In this document: piece by piece, positions 23,572 to 33,807 of the stretch | Layout of the letters: every line of letters starts with the position of its first letter | Position numbering within the stretch: the first letter of the stretch is position 1 | Source of the DNA: Desulfobacterales bacterium | GTDB lineage: Bacteria > Desulfobacterota > Desulfobacteria > Desulfobacterales > C00003060 | Length of the DNA: 33,811 nucleotides | Assembly (NCBI GenBank): GCA_013375395.1 | Contig: JABXJW010000014.1 | Coordinates: 1 to 33,811, forward strand | Direction: 5' to 3' | The notes under the pieces: generated by a model | What the model was told of the DNA's origin: nothing | The model's database searches: none | Seen by the model: only the letters and a program-made list of their open reading frames with translations | Translations under genes and position numbers: made by a program

Positions 23572-24921
23572 TTGGCCTGGGATTTAAGAAACATGTCGAC
23601 TCATAGAGACACATACTCATCTCATCCTTATTATGATTATGAGGATGAAAAGAAAAAAGTATTCGGAGATGCTATCATCCTTTTGATTTCTACTCTGACG
23701 TTTGTGGAATTCAGACTGATAGGAAGATTGTTTCTTTCAGAGATCATATTGCTTGGACTTCTGCCTTTCCTGCTTTTTTCTAAGGGTTGGATGCTCTGGG
23801 AGCCATTGCCGAAGAAACTAATAACTTTGGGTATACTTTGGTTGTGCGCACAAGTAATCACGGATTTGATAAGAGCTACCCCTTTTCAAGATTATATAAG
23901 GGGATGGGCCAAGATTACGCTTTTTTTGGCTCATTTTGCTGCTTTGTACATGCTTCTTTACGGCAACAAAAGGCGGCTCATTTTATTTGCGTTAGGTTTA
24001 GTATTCAGCGAGTTTCTTGCCTATAAGTTCAACATTGACAGGCCCTTTTCTCATGCCAGGAGCCACCCATGGAAATTCGGTGTAGGTGCCCCCATAACCC
24101 TTTTACTTATATTGATTTCCACGACTACTTTTGTCTCTCGCATGCGATTATTGCCTTCATTTATCCTGTTTTTCTTAGCTTTACTCAATCTATATATGGG
24201 ATTTCGCAGTTTGGCGGGAGTGTGTTTTTTAGCAGCAGTTTACACTTTTACTCAACAATATTTTGCTGCAATCGTAGATGTGAGTGTAAGATTATCTTTG
24301 AAGAAAGTAGCCTTTATCTCGTTGCTCATAATTGGCGCCGGGGTTTCCTTTTTTAAATTCTATGAGTACGCGGCAGAAAATTATTGGCTTGGGGAAAGAG
24401 CCAGGCGACTAGTTCGGTTACAATCAGGCAGTTTCGGAGTCTTATTAGGAGGCCGAACAGGGATTTATTCTGCCACCAAAGCAATTATGGACTCCCCGTT
24501 GATAGGGCACGGCTCCTGGGCTAAGAACCCTGATTATATTGATGCTCTGAGAGATCTTGAGAAATATGGTTACACTATTAGAAGCTTAAAAACATCTTAC
24601 AGAAGCGGATTAATTCCGACACATTCTTATCTTCTGGGTGGTTGGGTCGAGTCTGGTATTCTGGGAGCGGTGTTCTGGGGTTGGGTATTGATACTGACAG
24701 CTAAGACTTTTTTTTACCAATATAATATTAGGGACCCATTGAACCCATTAGTTGCATATATTGGTATCGGCCTTGTTTGGAGTATTATGTTTTCACCTTT
24801 TGGCGCAACGGGCAGATTAGCCACGGCGTTTTTTCTTGTTTTGATAATGTCCGTATCACAAACATCGCAAACAAATGGACAACATACATTAGATGATAAT
24901 CCTTCTGTTCCCAGCCAGTGA
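23572..24921 (+). CDS. Wzy-like O-antigen polymerase/ligase membrane protein
   Basis: 449 aa multi-TM; GGRTGIYSATKAIMDSPLIGHGSWA, PTHSYLLGGWVESGILGAVFWGW. Confidence 0.83.
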   Translation: MAWDLRNMSTHRDTYSSHPYYDYEDEKKKVFGDAIILLISTLTFVEFRLIGRLFLSEIILLGLLPFLLFSKGWMLWEPLPKKLITLGILWLCAQVITDLIRATPFQDYIRGWAKITLFLAHFAALYMLLYGNKRRLILFALGLVFSEFLAYKFNIDRPFSHARSHPWKFGVGAPITLLLILISTTTFVSRMRLLPSFILFFLALLNLYMGFRSLAGVCFLAAVYTFTQQYFAAIVDVSVRLSLKKVAFISLLIIGAGVSFFKFYEYAAENYWLGERARRLVRLQSGSFGVLLGGRTGIYSATKAIMDSPLIGHGSWAKNPDYIDALRDLEKYGYTIRSLKTSYRSGLIPTHSYLLGGWVESGILGAVFWGWVLILTAKTFFYQYNIRDPLNPLVAYIGIGLVWSIMFSPFGATGRLATAFFLVLIMSVSQTSQTNGQHTLDDNPSVPSQ

Positions 24922-24946
24922 CATTTCATAACAGAGTAGCCATGCA

Positions 24947-25783
24947 ATGAGATTTTCAATTGTCACGATTTCCTATAACCAAAGGAAGTTCCTTGAAAGA
25001 GCAATCAAATCGGTGATCGAGCAGGATTACGATGATATTGAGTATATTATCGTAGACCCAGGCTCGACTGATGGGAGTTGGGAAATCATTGAGGGGTACC
25101 GGGATCGCATCGCCAAAGTAATCGCAGAGCCGGACAAAGGCCCACCGGATGGTTTAAATAGAGGTTTTGCCTGTGCTACAGGTGATATATGTGGCTGCCT
25201 CAATGCCGATGATGCATATTTGCCTGGTGCAATTGGCAGGGTAGTAGCCGCTTTTCGTCGCATGCCTGAAGCAGACGTGATTTGTGGCCACGGCTACATG
25301 GTAGATGCGGAAGGCCGGGTCCTGCGCCGTTTCTACTCAAATCGCTTTACGCCATGGCGTTATGTTCATGGTGGGGCCACAGTGATGCAGCAGTCAACTT
25401 TCTTTCGGCGGGAAACATTAGCTGATATAGGAGGCTTTAATCCGGATAATCGCATCTGGTGGGACGGGGAGCTACTACTGGACTTAAGTTTAGCAGGCAA
25501 GCAGATTGTCATTATCAACGAGTTTTGGTCGATTTTTACTATTCACGATCAATCAATTTCTGGACAGCGGGGGAAAGACACCGAGAGAGCTAGGAGACTG
25601 GACAAGGAACGCCAGCGCACTCGCATGCGTCTTTACGAAAAAGTGATGGGCCGCCCACTCGATCGTCGAGCGAGACTTGGAATGATCATCGCCCGAATAC
25701 AGAAATGGATTCTGCATCCGAAGAATACTCTTTGGCGATGTATAGAGAAATTAGACATACACATAGACACTCAGGTTTATTAA
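24947..25783 (+). CDS. GT2-type glycosyltransferase
   Basis: MRFSIVTISYNQRKFLERAIKSVIEQDYDDIEYIIVDPGSTDGSWEII; CLNADDAYLPGA. Confidence 0.93.
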   Translation: MRFSIVTISYNQRKFLERAIKSVIEQDYDDIEYIIVDPGSTDGSWEIIEGYRDRIAKVIAEPDKGPPDGLNRGFACATGDICGCLNADDAYLPGAIGRVVAAFRRMPEADVICGHGYMVDAEGRVLRRFYSNRFTPWRYVHGGATVMQQSTFFRRETLADIGGFNPDNRIWWDGELLLDLSLAGKQIVIINEFWSIFTIHDQSISGQRGKDTERARRLDKERQRTRMRLYEKVMGRPLDRRARLGMIIARIQKWILHPKNTLWRCIEKLDIHIDTQVY

Positions 25784-25794
25784 TCGCTTAAATA

Positions 25795-26928
25795 ATGAAT
25801 ATCGCCGCCTTCTCTCATTCGTACCTTGAACCTGAAAACCGGAAGAATATACTCGCGCTTACAGCCTATGCGAGCGTGCGCGTTATACTGCCCTCCAGAG
25901 GTCCTGTGTTGATTTTTCGCAACTACGAATTTGAACGAAGTCACTTCGGCCGCAAGTTTTTCATGCCGTTTCGGCCCTTATATCTGTTTAATGGCCAATA
26001 TCTGCTCTGGACTTCGACCATGGGGTTGCGCCGATTCCAGCCAGATGTGATAAATGTTGAGTACAATCCTTGGTCGGCTATGTTCTTCCAGGTAATTCTA
26101 TATCGAGCCCTGTTTTGCCGCCGTGCCAAGCTGATTTGTACGGTAAAAAAGAATACCTACCGTCGATATCCTAGCTGGCGCGGTTGGCTGAAGAAGTGGC
26201 TGTCCCGGTTCAGTTTCAAGCGGATCGATCATATTATCGCTGCTAGTGCCATGGCCGCACGACTCTATGAGCATAAATTCTCTGTGCCGGAACACCGGAT
26301 AACAAAGCTTCATCACTTGGGAGTAGATACATCATTGTTCGTGCCAAAACCAGTGAGACAAGATGAAGCTACAAGACCGATAACCATTGGCTATTGTGGT
26401 CGCTTTGACGTGGACAAAGGGATTACTGACCTTATCACTGCGGTATATCGAGTCCAAAGCCGGGTAACGCGGTCACTGGTATTAAGGTTATTAGGTGATG
26501 GTTCGTTGACCCTCGAGTTAAAGCAACAAGCTGCCAACACGGATTGGCTGGAAATCCTGCCCCCCGTTGCTAATGCCGAGGTGGCGGGCTTCCTGCAAGA
26601 CTTGGATATCTTTGTATTACCATCGCGCATCCTTGAAGACCACCAGGAACACGATGCTCATGCGTTACTAGAAGCTCTTGCAGTTGGTGTGCCGACGATT
26701 GGCACCCGTTCTGGAATTATCTCGGAGATTCTTGGTGATGGCACTGGACTTCTGGTGCGTCCGAAAGAGCCAGACGAACTTGCGGCAGCGATAGAAGAGT
26801 TAATGAATGACCATAGAGCCAGAAAAATGCTTGGTATGCGTGGAAGGAAGAAAGCAGAAAATGAATTCGCGCTGGATGTTATTGCACAACAAAAGATTAA
26901 GACCTTCCAGAGGGTCTTAGATGAGTAG
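25795..26928 (+). CDS. GT4-type glycosyltransferase
   Basis: ITIGYCGRFDVDKGITDLITAV, HDAHALLEALAVGVPTIGTRSGIISEIL. Confidence 0.9.
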   Translation: MNIAAFSHSYLEPENRKNILALTAYASVRVILPSRGPVLIFRNYEFERSHFGRKFFMPFRPLYLFNGQYLLWTSTMGLRRFQPDVINVEYNPWSAMFFQVILYRALFCRRAKLICTVKKNTYRRYPSWRGWLKKWLSRFSFKRIDHIIAASAMAARLYEHKFSVPEHRITKLHHLGVDTSLFVPKPVRQDEATRPITIGYCGRFDVDKGITDLITAVYRVQSRVTRSLVLRLLGDGSLTLELKQQAANTDWLEILPPVANAEVAGFLQDLDIFVLPSRILEDHQEHDAHALLEALAVGVPTIGTRSGIISEILGDGTGLLVRPKEPDELAAAIEELMNDHRARKMLGMRGRKKAENEFALDVIAQQKIKTFQRVLDE

Positions 26929-27571
26929 TAATAGAGAGTTGTATTACAGCGCCAGGGAAGCATACCAAAGCTACTCAGTTGCAGAGGAATATGAGCGAGT
27001 ACGTTTTTCTGGCATTCTTGGTCGATACCGCTTTGTCCGAGAGTTTAGGGCTGTTACAAGCCTCATTGACATGCTCCCCAAGGGTATTACTATTGCTGAT
27101 TGTCCGTGCGGTACTGGCCGATGGTGGCCGATATTAGCTCGCCGCGCCCAACGCATTATTGCTCTCGATATTTCTCGAGGGATGTTACGCTACGCGAGTG
27201 AACAAGCAGAGAAGATAGACATTGATGTCGAAGTATACGAGGGAGACGCCGAATGTTTACCTCTTCCTAATGGTAGCGTAGATTATACATTCAGTCACGC
27301 CTTGACAAAACACCTCCCAATCCCGGTGCAGTATGGAGTGTTGGCTGAGTTTGCACGTATAGCCCGTTCAGGAGTGATATGTTCTTTTAGCGTTTTCTCA
27401 CACCTTACCTATGAATTCTGGCGTCGCAGGCACCTAAAAGAATCATATCCTGTTTTTTTTGAAGAGTTGGAATGGATGGCTGCCGGAGCAAATTTAAAGA
27501 TTCGAACTATGCGTAAATGTACCACCCCGATTGGGGTTGAGCACACAGTATTATTTGATAAGCTTGACTGA
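26921..27571 (+). CDS. Class I SAM methyltransferase
   Basis: IADCPCGTGRWWPILARRAQRIIALDISRGMLRYASEQ; 8-bp overlap with the preceding gene. Confidence 0.85.
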   Translation: MSSNRELYYSAREAYQSYSVAEEYERVRFSGILGRYRFVREFRAVTSLIDMLPKGITIADCPCGTGRWWPILARRAQRIIALDISRGMLRYASEQAEKIDIDVEVYEGDAECLPLPNGSVDYTFSHALTKHLPIPVQYGVLAEFARIARSGVICSFSVFSHLTYEFWRRRHLKESYPVFFEELEWMAAGANLKIRTMRKCTTPIGVEHTVLFDKLD

Positions 27572-27661
27572 TCTTTGACAGAAACCAAACAATTATAGGG
27601 AGGCACATAGGGAGTTGATGCGGAAGAAGGTTGTTGAGCAGTTGACGGGGAGGCCACCCTT

Positions 27662-28420
27662 ATGAAAACCAACGAAGAATGGAAAGCTTGGGGCAAAGAT
27701 GACCCTTTATATGGCGTAGCCAGTTGGGCAGGGCGACGGTGCGGCAAGGACAATGAATGGGCTGATGTTGAATTCTACGATTTAGGGCGATCAGATTGGC
27801 GTGATTTTTCAGCACGCTGGGATTGTTATGGCTACAATCGGGACTCCTGTTTGGAAATTGGTTGTGGAGCAGGGCGTATCACTAAGCAGCTCTGTGAAAA
27901 GTTTCAAGAGGTTCATGCGTTGGATGTTTCTATTGATATGATTAACTATGCTCAGAGAAATGTTACAGGAAACAATGTGACTTGGCATGTGACTGACGGC
28001 ACATCAATACCATTACAAGATAGTCTCGTGTTAAGCGTTTTTAGTTCCCATGTGTTTCAGCATTTTCCTTCAGAGGAGGATGGGCTAAGCTACTTTGAAG
28101 AAATCTACAGAATTTTAAAGCCGGGCGGCACAATGATGATCCACCTCCCGTTACATGATTTTCCATCTGTCAACAGGAAATTCAGTAAGTTAGCGCGCTA
28201 TCTATATTCTTTCTTTCTTGTGTTAACCTCAGTCAAGGCTGATATTCGCCGCTGGCAGATGCGTCGCGGTGGGAGAAAATATATGCACGGTATAAGCTAC
28301 GAAGCGCCCCAACTCTACGAGAAACTTAAGGGAATTGGATTTGACAAAATTGAGTTTGTCAATTTTCCAATGCAAAGTAATGACGATCTTCATTCATGTG
28401 TTTTTGCGACAAAAACGTAA
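27662..28420 (+). CDS. Class I SAM methyltransferase
   Basis: CLEIGCGAGRITKQLCEKFQEVHALDVSIDMINYAQ; IYRILKPGGTMMIHLPL. Confidence 0.88.
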   Translation: MKTNEEWKAWGKDDPLYGVASWAGRRCGKDNEWADVEFYDLGRSDWRDFSARWDCYGYNRDSCLEIGCGAGRITKQLCEKFQEVHALDVSIDMINYAQRNVTGNNVTWHVTDGTSIPLQDSLVLSVFSSHVFQHFPSEEDGLSYFEEIYRILKPGGTMMIHLPLHDFPSVNRKFSKLARYLYSFFLVLTSVKADIRRWQMRRGGRKYMHGISYEAPQLYEKLKGIGFDKIEFVNFPMQSNDDLHSCVFATKT

Positions 28421-28530
28421 CTTCAAACAAGTTCAACAGCTTGCCTGATACATTTTGAAATTACAATACCTTCTCCACGTTACTGGGAGCCCGCTGAGGC
28501 TGGCCCCATTAGAGCCCAAGCGCTGATAGT

Positions 28531-29715
28531 ATGATGAAAATCCTCCACATTATTGCAAACCTTGCCTCCCGCTATGGCGGTCCGCCGAAAGCCTGCTTCG
28601 AAATGACGCGGGCAATGGCCAATTTAGGTCATGCTGTAAGTATTTATACTACGAACCAGGATGGTCCGTATGAGCTGGACGTACCTACCGACTGCTCAGT
28701 TTTCAAGGTTGGGGTTGAGGTGCGATACTTTGCTATTCAGCATCCTCGCTTCTGGGGATTTTCTATTCCACTGGCTCGGGCGCTCCGCAAGGCTATTAGA
28801 GAAGTTGATATCGTCCATATCCATTCCCTCTATCTGTTTCATGGTACGGTAACAGCTCACTACTGCCGGAAATACAATGTTCCTTATTTGATTCAACCAC
28901 ACGGAGCACTGGATCCATTTATATACAAACGGCATCGATTTCGGAAAAGCGTTATGGAATTTTTGTTTGAGCGCAGAAATATTAAACATGCTGCTGCGAT
29001 TCATTTCACTACGGAAGAAGAGAAGAGTCTGGCTGCAACGTATACTTTCCAAACCCCCGGAGTTGTTGTGCCGCTGGGGCTTGAGTTATCCGAATATGAG
29101 AAACTGCCGGAGCGAGTAACGTTCAGAGCTCAATATCCTGAGACCAATGGGAAGAAAATCATATTGTTTTTTGGACGGCTTAATTTCAAGAAAGGACTGG
29201 ACATACTTGTTCATGCCTTTGCACAAGTTGCGCTGGAGCGGGATGATGTGCATCTGGTAATTGCAGGCCCTGATAATGAGGGGTTTGGGGACAAGGTGCG
29301 AGCATGGTTAAACGAGGAAGCTGTTCTCGACCGTGCTACTTTCACGGGTATGCTGACAGGGGAAGATAAGCTGGCCGTATTGCGGCATGCAGACATATTT
29401 GTTTTGCCATCGTACTCCGAGAATTTTGGTATTTCTGTTATTGAAGCCATGGCCTGCGGGGTGCCGGTTGTTATTTCCGATAGGGTGAACATCTGGCACG
29501 AAGTGGAGGCAAATGGGGCAGGTAGAGTTGGCCCTTGCGATGCAGATCGTTTTGCGGAGATAATATCAGATTTGCTTGATAACCCGGAGTCGGCAAAGCA
29601 GATGGGCGTGAAGGGGAAGGCTCTCGTGAAGGAACGTTTTCAGTGGCCCAGCGTGGCGCTGGCCATGGAGGCTGCCTATCGCACAATCCTTTTAAGGGCT
29701 AATCCTGATAACTAG
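28531..29715 (+). CDS. GT4-type glycosyltransferase
   Basis: MMKILHIIANLASRYGGPPKACFEMTRAMANLGH; FFGRLNFKKGLDILVHAFA; ADIFVLPSYSENFGISVIEAMACGVPVVIS. Confidence 0.94.
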   Translation: MMKILHIIANLASRYGGPPKACFEMTRAMANLGHAVSIYTTNQDGPYELDVPTDCSVFKVGVEVRYFAIQHPRFWGFSIPLARALRKAIREVDIVHIHSLYLFHGTVTAHYCRKYNVPYLIQPHGALDPFIYKRHRFRKSVMEFLFERRNIKHAAAIHFTTEEEKSLAATYTFQTPGVVVPLGLELSEYEKLPERVTFRAQYPETNGKKIILFFGRLNFKKGLDILVHAFAQVALERDDVHLVIAGPDNEGFGDKVRAWLNEEAVLDRATFTGMLTGEDKLAVLRHADIFVLPSYSENFGISVIEAMACGVPVVISDRVNIWHEVEANGAGRVGPCDADRFAEIISDLLDNPESAKQMGVKGKALVKERFQWPSVALAMEAAYRTILLRANPDN

Positions 29716-29724
29716 CTAAGTGAA

Positions 29725-30549
29725 GTGGCCATGAATATATATGGAAACAGAGTAATCGCATACATTTTCTGGCGTTTAATACTCAGGAAGCCGCGTCTAA
29801 GGAGGTTTCTCACAAGTTTAGTCGTACCAGACGAAGATGTGCATATCGAGTTATTTGGAGCTCACCTCTGCGTAAACAAGAGGAGAGAAATAGGTTATTT
29901 ACGAGCGTATAAGAATCAAAAAAGCAATGTCGTTTTTAGGGATGAAAGCGCTTCCCTGTTAAATCTCGCGCTGATATTAGAGCCTTCAGATACTTTTATT
30001 GACGTTGGCGCAAATGTAGGACTTTACTCATCTGTTTTGTCAAAATTACTTATTTTATTTCCCAAAGTAAACTTTTATGCATTTGAAGCCAATCCTGACA
30101 CAGCTAAAAGATTGAAGGTTTCCTTGGAGGAAAGAAATATCAACATTTTTGATTTTGCTTTATCCTCAAAGATCGGTAAATTGGAGTTTGTTGGCGGAGC
30201 AATATCAGGAGTGTTTGGTGCCAAGGCGAACATGTCCCACTTCCAAATTGCCGAGGAAACAATCATGGTAGAAGCGAAAACATTGGATAGCATTGGCATC
30301 AATGGCGATTCAATAGTATTAAAAATTGATGTTGAAGGTCATGAACGAGAAGTCATCCAGGGCGGATTGAATTTGTTCAAAGCCAATCGTATTAAGGCTG
30401 TCTACTTGGACGGGTGTAACGATAAAGCGTTAGCAGAATTTCTTGAATCAATGGGTTTTACCCTTTTTGATGGGCAGACACTCCATCCGGTGAGCGTGGC
30501 AGAGCATAGTTTATTGGCATTGCACCAAAAATACTTGGGCGGAAAGTAA
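29725..30549 (+). CDS. FkbM-family methyltransferase (start GTG 29725 or ATG 29731)
   Basis: DTFIDVGANVGLYSSVLSKL, FYAFEANPDTAKRLKVSLEE, LKIDVEGHEREVIQGG. Confidence 0.93.
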   Translation: MAMNIYGNRVIAYIFWRLILRKPRLRRFLTSLVVPDEDVHIELFGAHLCVNKRREIGYLRAYKNQKSNVVFRDESASLLNLALILEPSDTFIDVGANVGLYSSVLSKLLILFPKVNFYAFEANPDTAKRLKVSLEERNINIFDFALSSKIGKLEFVGGAISGVFGAKANMSHFQIAEETIMVEAKTLDSIGINGDSIVLKIDVEGHEREVIQGGLNLFKANRIKAVYLDGCNDKALAEFLESMGFTLFDGQTLHPVSVAEHSLLALHQKYLGGK

Positions 30550-30718
30550 CAGGCAGAAGACCGGACAACTACTGGGCATGCGTATTTTGTTTACGTTAGT
30601 CTGTTGTGCAAAACCTCGTTGTTCTGTTTAGTGATTCACCATTGCAATGTTACGCCCGCTCAAAAAGAAGCATTTTTTGAAGGATAGATCATGAGATCTG
30701 AATCTTGGAAGAGCACAA

Positions 30719-31333
30719 GTGATTCATCAGAAGGTTAAAGACGTCTATTATTTACTGCTTTACCCAGTATCCTTTTTCTTGCGCTTCCTCTATATGATGC
30801 ACTATAAGATATTTCGCAGTGAATTCACGAAGATCCATGTTGGATGTGGGAGAAATTATCTTTCTGGATTTGTCAACATAGACGCAAATTTCCAGCGAAA
30901 AGCTGATTATTTGCTGGACGCACGGGTTAAGCTTCCCTTTCCCGATGACACAATAGATTTCATTTATTCATGTCACATGCTAGAGCACGTACATATTACT
31001 GAGGCAATTAATATGCTTAAGGATTGGTATCGAGTGCTCAAGCCTTCCGGCTACGCACGATTAACTTTGCCTGATTTTGAATACGCAATTCAAATTGCTT
31101 CTAAAAAACATGAGGCCAAGTTTCCCAGGGCTTTTGACTCACCGAATGGTCAGGCAATAAATTTCTTGTTCTGTGATGGGCAGCATAAATTTGCATATGC
31201 TGCTGACGTAATTGAGGAATTAGCGTCAAAAATCGGTTTCTCTAAGGTAGAAGCAGCAAAGGAAGTTGACCCACACATAGAAAGCACTCTGATGGAACCT
31301 GCTGGTAGTTTTTCAGTCAATTTGTATAAGTGA
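30719..31333 (+). CDS. Class I SAM methyltransferase, GTG start
   Basis: IHVGCGRNYLSGFVNIDANFQ, FIYSCHMLEHVHITEAINMLKDWYRVLKPSGYARLTLPD. Confidence 0.87.
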   Translation: MIHQKVKDVYYLLLYPVSFFLRFLYMMHYKIFRSEFTKIHVGCGRNYLSGFVNIDANFQRKADYLLDARVKLPFPDDTIDFIYSCHMLEHVHITEAINMLKDWYRVLKPSGYARLTLPDFEYAIQIASKKHEAKFPRAFDSPNGQAINFLFCDGQHKFAYAADVIEELASKIGFSKVEAAKEVDPHIESTLMEPAGSFSVNLYK

Positions 31334-31362
31334 ACAGGATATAGGACGAAAAAGACGGAATA

Positions 31363-32229
31363 ATGGGCATATCGGTAATTGTTTTGTCCTTCAATTCCGA
31401 AGAAACTATCGGAGCTACCCTGGAGAGTGTATGCAGGGTTTCCGATGATATACATGTTGTCGATTCGTTTAGCACCGACGAGACGCTCGAGATCGCCCGG
31501 CGTTATGGTGCAAATATTGTGCAGCACGTGTTTGAAAATTACGGCGCGCAACGCAACTGGGCCATTGATACGCTTGCCCTGAAATATGACTGGCAACTGC
31601 ACCTGGATTCGGACGAGCGGCTCTCGGGCGGCCTGGTGGAGGAGTTGAACAGCCTCAAGTCTTCATTCCCCGATAATGTTGAAGGATACTACATCCCGCG
31701 TCTCGTCTATTTCTTAGACCATCCAATCCGCCATGGCGGTATGTTTCCGATCTGGCATATGCGTTTGTTTCGAAATGGTGCGGGAAGGTGCGAAAGCAGG
31801 CGCTACGACCAGCACTTTTACGTCAACGGTGCGACGAGTCGGCTGACCAAACCGATGATCGACGATCACCGTATGAGCCTGGCCGAGTGGATCGCACGCC
31901 ACAACCGTTGGTCAGATGCCGAGGTGGACGAATTGATGTCTCCAGGCAACAGAAACAGGGCCATTGAGGGAAGGATGCAAGGCAACCCTGTAGAAAAGAA
32001 ACGCGCGCTTCGCGGCTTTTACTATCACATGCCGCTGTTCGTCCGGCCATTTCTGCTGTTTTTGTACAGGTACGTTTTCCGCCTCGGTTTTTTGGACGGC
32101 AGGGCTGGCCTGATCTTCTTTGTGCTGCAAACTTTTTGGTTCCGCTTTCTTGTTGATGCAAAACTGTTTGAAAGGCGCTTGAAGCGGGGGTGGGACGAGA
32201 ACTCGTTAAATCATGGCAAGGAACCATGA
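31363..32229 (+). CDS. GT2-type glycosyltransferase, WaaE/KdtX-like
   Basis: MGISVIVLSFNSEETIGATLESVCRVSDDIHVVDSFSTDETLEIARRYGANIVQHVFENYGAQRNWAID...LHLDSDERLS. Confidence 0.9.
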   Translation: MGISVIVLSFNSEETIGATLESVCRVSDDIHVVDSFSTDETLEIARRYGANIVQHVFENYGAQRNWAIDTLALKYDWQLHLDSDERLSGGLVEELNSLKSSFPDNVEGYYIPRLVYFLDHPIRHGGMFPIWHMRLFRNGAGRCESRRYDQHFYVNGATSRLTKPMIDDHRMSLAEWIARHNRWSDAEVDELMSPGNRNRAIEGRMQGNPVEKKRALRGFYYHMPLFVRPFLLFLYRYVFRLGFLDGRAGLIFFVLQTFWFRFLVDAKLFERRLKRGWDENSLNHGKEP

Positions 32230-33588
32230 GACAGGCAGCATTAAGACATTAGAGCCAACTTCAAAATCCTTTTTGGAAAGAAGCAGGCCCCTGTCAAAAT
32301 GTCTGATCATGGTGACACTGTCTCTAAGTGTGACGCGATTCTGATATTTAACTTCAACAGGTTGCGGCCCTTCCGGGGCAAGAAACACGAAATCGATTTC
32401 CTTGCCCGCTTTGCTTTGCCAGTAGAAGAGGTCCGAGGTCGAAGAGAGGCCGGAATTTATGAAGCGGCTTTTCCTCAAGACATGACTGCCTACAACAGCT
32501 TCGACCAGCGCGGGGTCTTCAATCGCCAAGTGTGGATGGTAAGTCATTAAAAGCCTGCTGATGACAGGATCAAAGGGATAGATCCTTTTTCCTTTTTTCA
32601 ACCTGGGTACGTTTTTGTTCGCATCCAGGGCCTGAAGGAAGTAAAGAATATAGGAGTCCGAGAGGATAGAGATGTAATCCTGTGCCGTATGGTGGGAGCC
32701 CATGCCTGTTTCTACAGCCAGCTTTTTCCAATCAACAGGCGTTCCCAAGTGTTTCAGAAGTGGAAGCGCCATGTGCATTAGAAAGGAGGCATTTCTATTC
32801 AGCCTGGCCAGATCTCCCTCAATAATTGCCCGAAATGTCATAAAAGGGTTTTCCTCGAGTTCGCCCTTTAGGTGGGCATCAATCCGTGAAGGGAAACCGC
32901 CGGTTTGGAGATAGGCGTGCAAGGCCCCGTCTAATTCAGTCTTGTACATGAGCAGATCAAGGAAATCCTCTTCCTTTTTTTGGAAGAATTGGGAAATGGA
33001 ATCGACCGGGCTAAGTCTTATCTGGGGATAAAGAACGCTCAAAAATTGACCGAAAGAAAGGGGCAACAGGACAAAGTCGCTCCCTTTTCCCCGCCTGCCC
33101 GGAAGTTTTTCGGAACTTTTTTTCAGGTCAATGGCCGAAGAACCGGTAACAACATACGTGGCATTCCTGTCAAAGCCCATGTCGATAAGAACCTTTATCC
33201 CGCGGGGCCACTCTGGCAGGAAGGAGGCTTCATCTAAGAACAGGTATTTTCGGTTGGAAGTTCTGGCGGTCTTGAAAAAATAGAGGATTACTTCCAGGAC
33301 TTCATCTACGCTTCTGGCGGCATCTATGGAGAGGAAGAGGATATCTTTTTCGGAAACATTTTTATCGGCCAGGAGATTCTTTATTAAAAGCTTGAGCAGG
33401 GTAGTTTTGCCTGCCTGTCTCGGGCCCTTGATGATATGAAGGGCGTCTTCCTTCTGGGGAAGCTTGAGCAACGGTGGGCGCCACTTGATTTTTGATGCCT
33501 CGAATGCCTGGATGTATTTGTCCTGTTGGATGGCCTGTCTGTCGCGCCACCATGGATTCATATCAAAAATAAGATCTATTAGGGCCAT
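32206..33588 (-). CDS. AAA ATPase with DUF4143-type C-terminal domain
   Basis: IIKGPRQAGKTTLLKLLIKNLL (Walker A), KYLFLDEASFLPEW (Walker B), YVVTGSSA, FYWQSKAGKEIDFVFLAPEGPQPVEVKYQ. Confidence 0.9.
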   Translation of the reverse strand: MALIDLIFDMNPWWRDRQAIQQDKYIQAFEASKIKWRPPLLKLPQKEDALHIIKGPRQAGKTTLLKLLIKNLLADKNVSEKDILFLSIDAARSVDEVLEVILYFFKTARTSNRKYLFLDEASFLPEWPRGIKVLIDMGFDRNATYVVTGSSAIDLKKSSEKLPGRRGKGSDFVLLPLSFGQFLSVLYPQIRLSPVDSISQFFQKKEEDFLDLLMYKTELDGALHAYLQTGGFPSRIDAHLKGELEENPFMTFRAIIEGDLARLNRNASFLMHMALPLLKHLGTPVDWKKLAVETGMGSHHTAQDYISILSDSYILYFLQALDANKNVPRLKKGKRIYPFDPVISRLLMTYHPHLAIEDPALVEAVVGSHVLRKSRFINSGLSSTSDLFYWQSKAGKEIDFVFLAPEGPQPVEVKYQNRVTLRDSVTMIRHFDRGLLLSKKDFEVGSNVLMLPVSWFLAMI

Positions 33589-33631
33589 AATTCAGTCCTT
33601 TGTGGCTTCAGCATGCCGCAAATGTAGGACG

Positions 33632-33653
33632 TTGTGGCAGTACATTGCCACAA
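33632..33653. promoter_or_regulatory. Palindrome, candidate operator of the AAA/DUF4143 gene
   Basis: TTGTGGCA (33632-33639) GTACAT TGCCACAA (33646-33653), about 44 nt upstream of the start codon. Confidence 0.5.
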
Positions 33654-33769
33654 TATCTATCCTGCGTGAGATGTTTTGTCAAGTGAAAAATAGGGGGTCG
33701 GGAAAATAGGTCGTCTGCACTCTTGACAAGCAGACAATGACTTCTTACCCATTTCAGCTCAAGGTCGTA

Positions 33770-33807
33770 GATCCGCCCCTGAAAGTCCGCCGTCAGGTTG
33801 GCGGATC
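33770..33807. repeat. REP-like hairpin
   Basis: GATCCGCC CCTGA AAGTCCGCCG TCAGG TT GGCGGATC. Confidence 0.75.
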
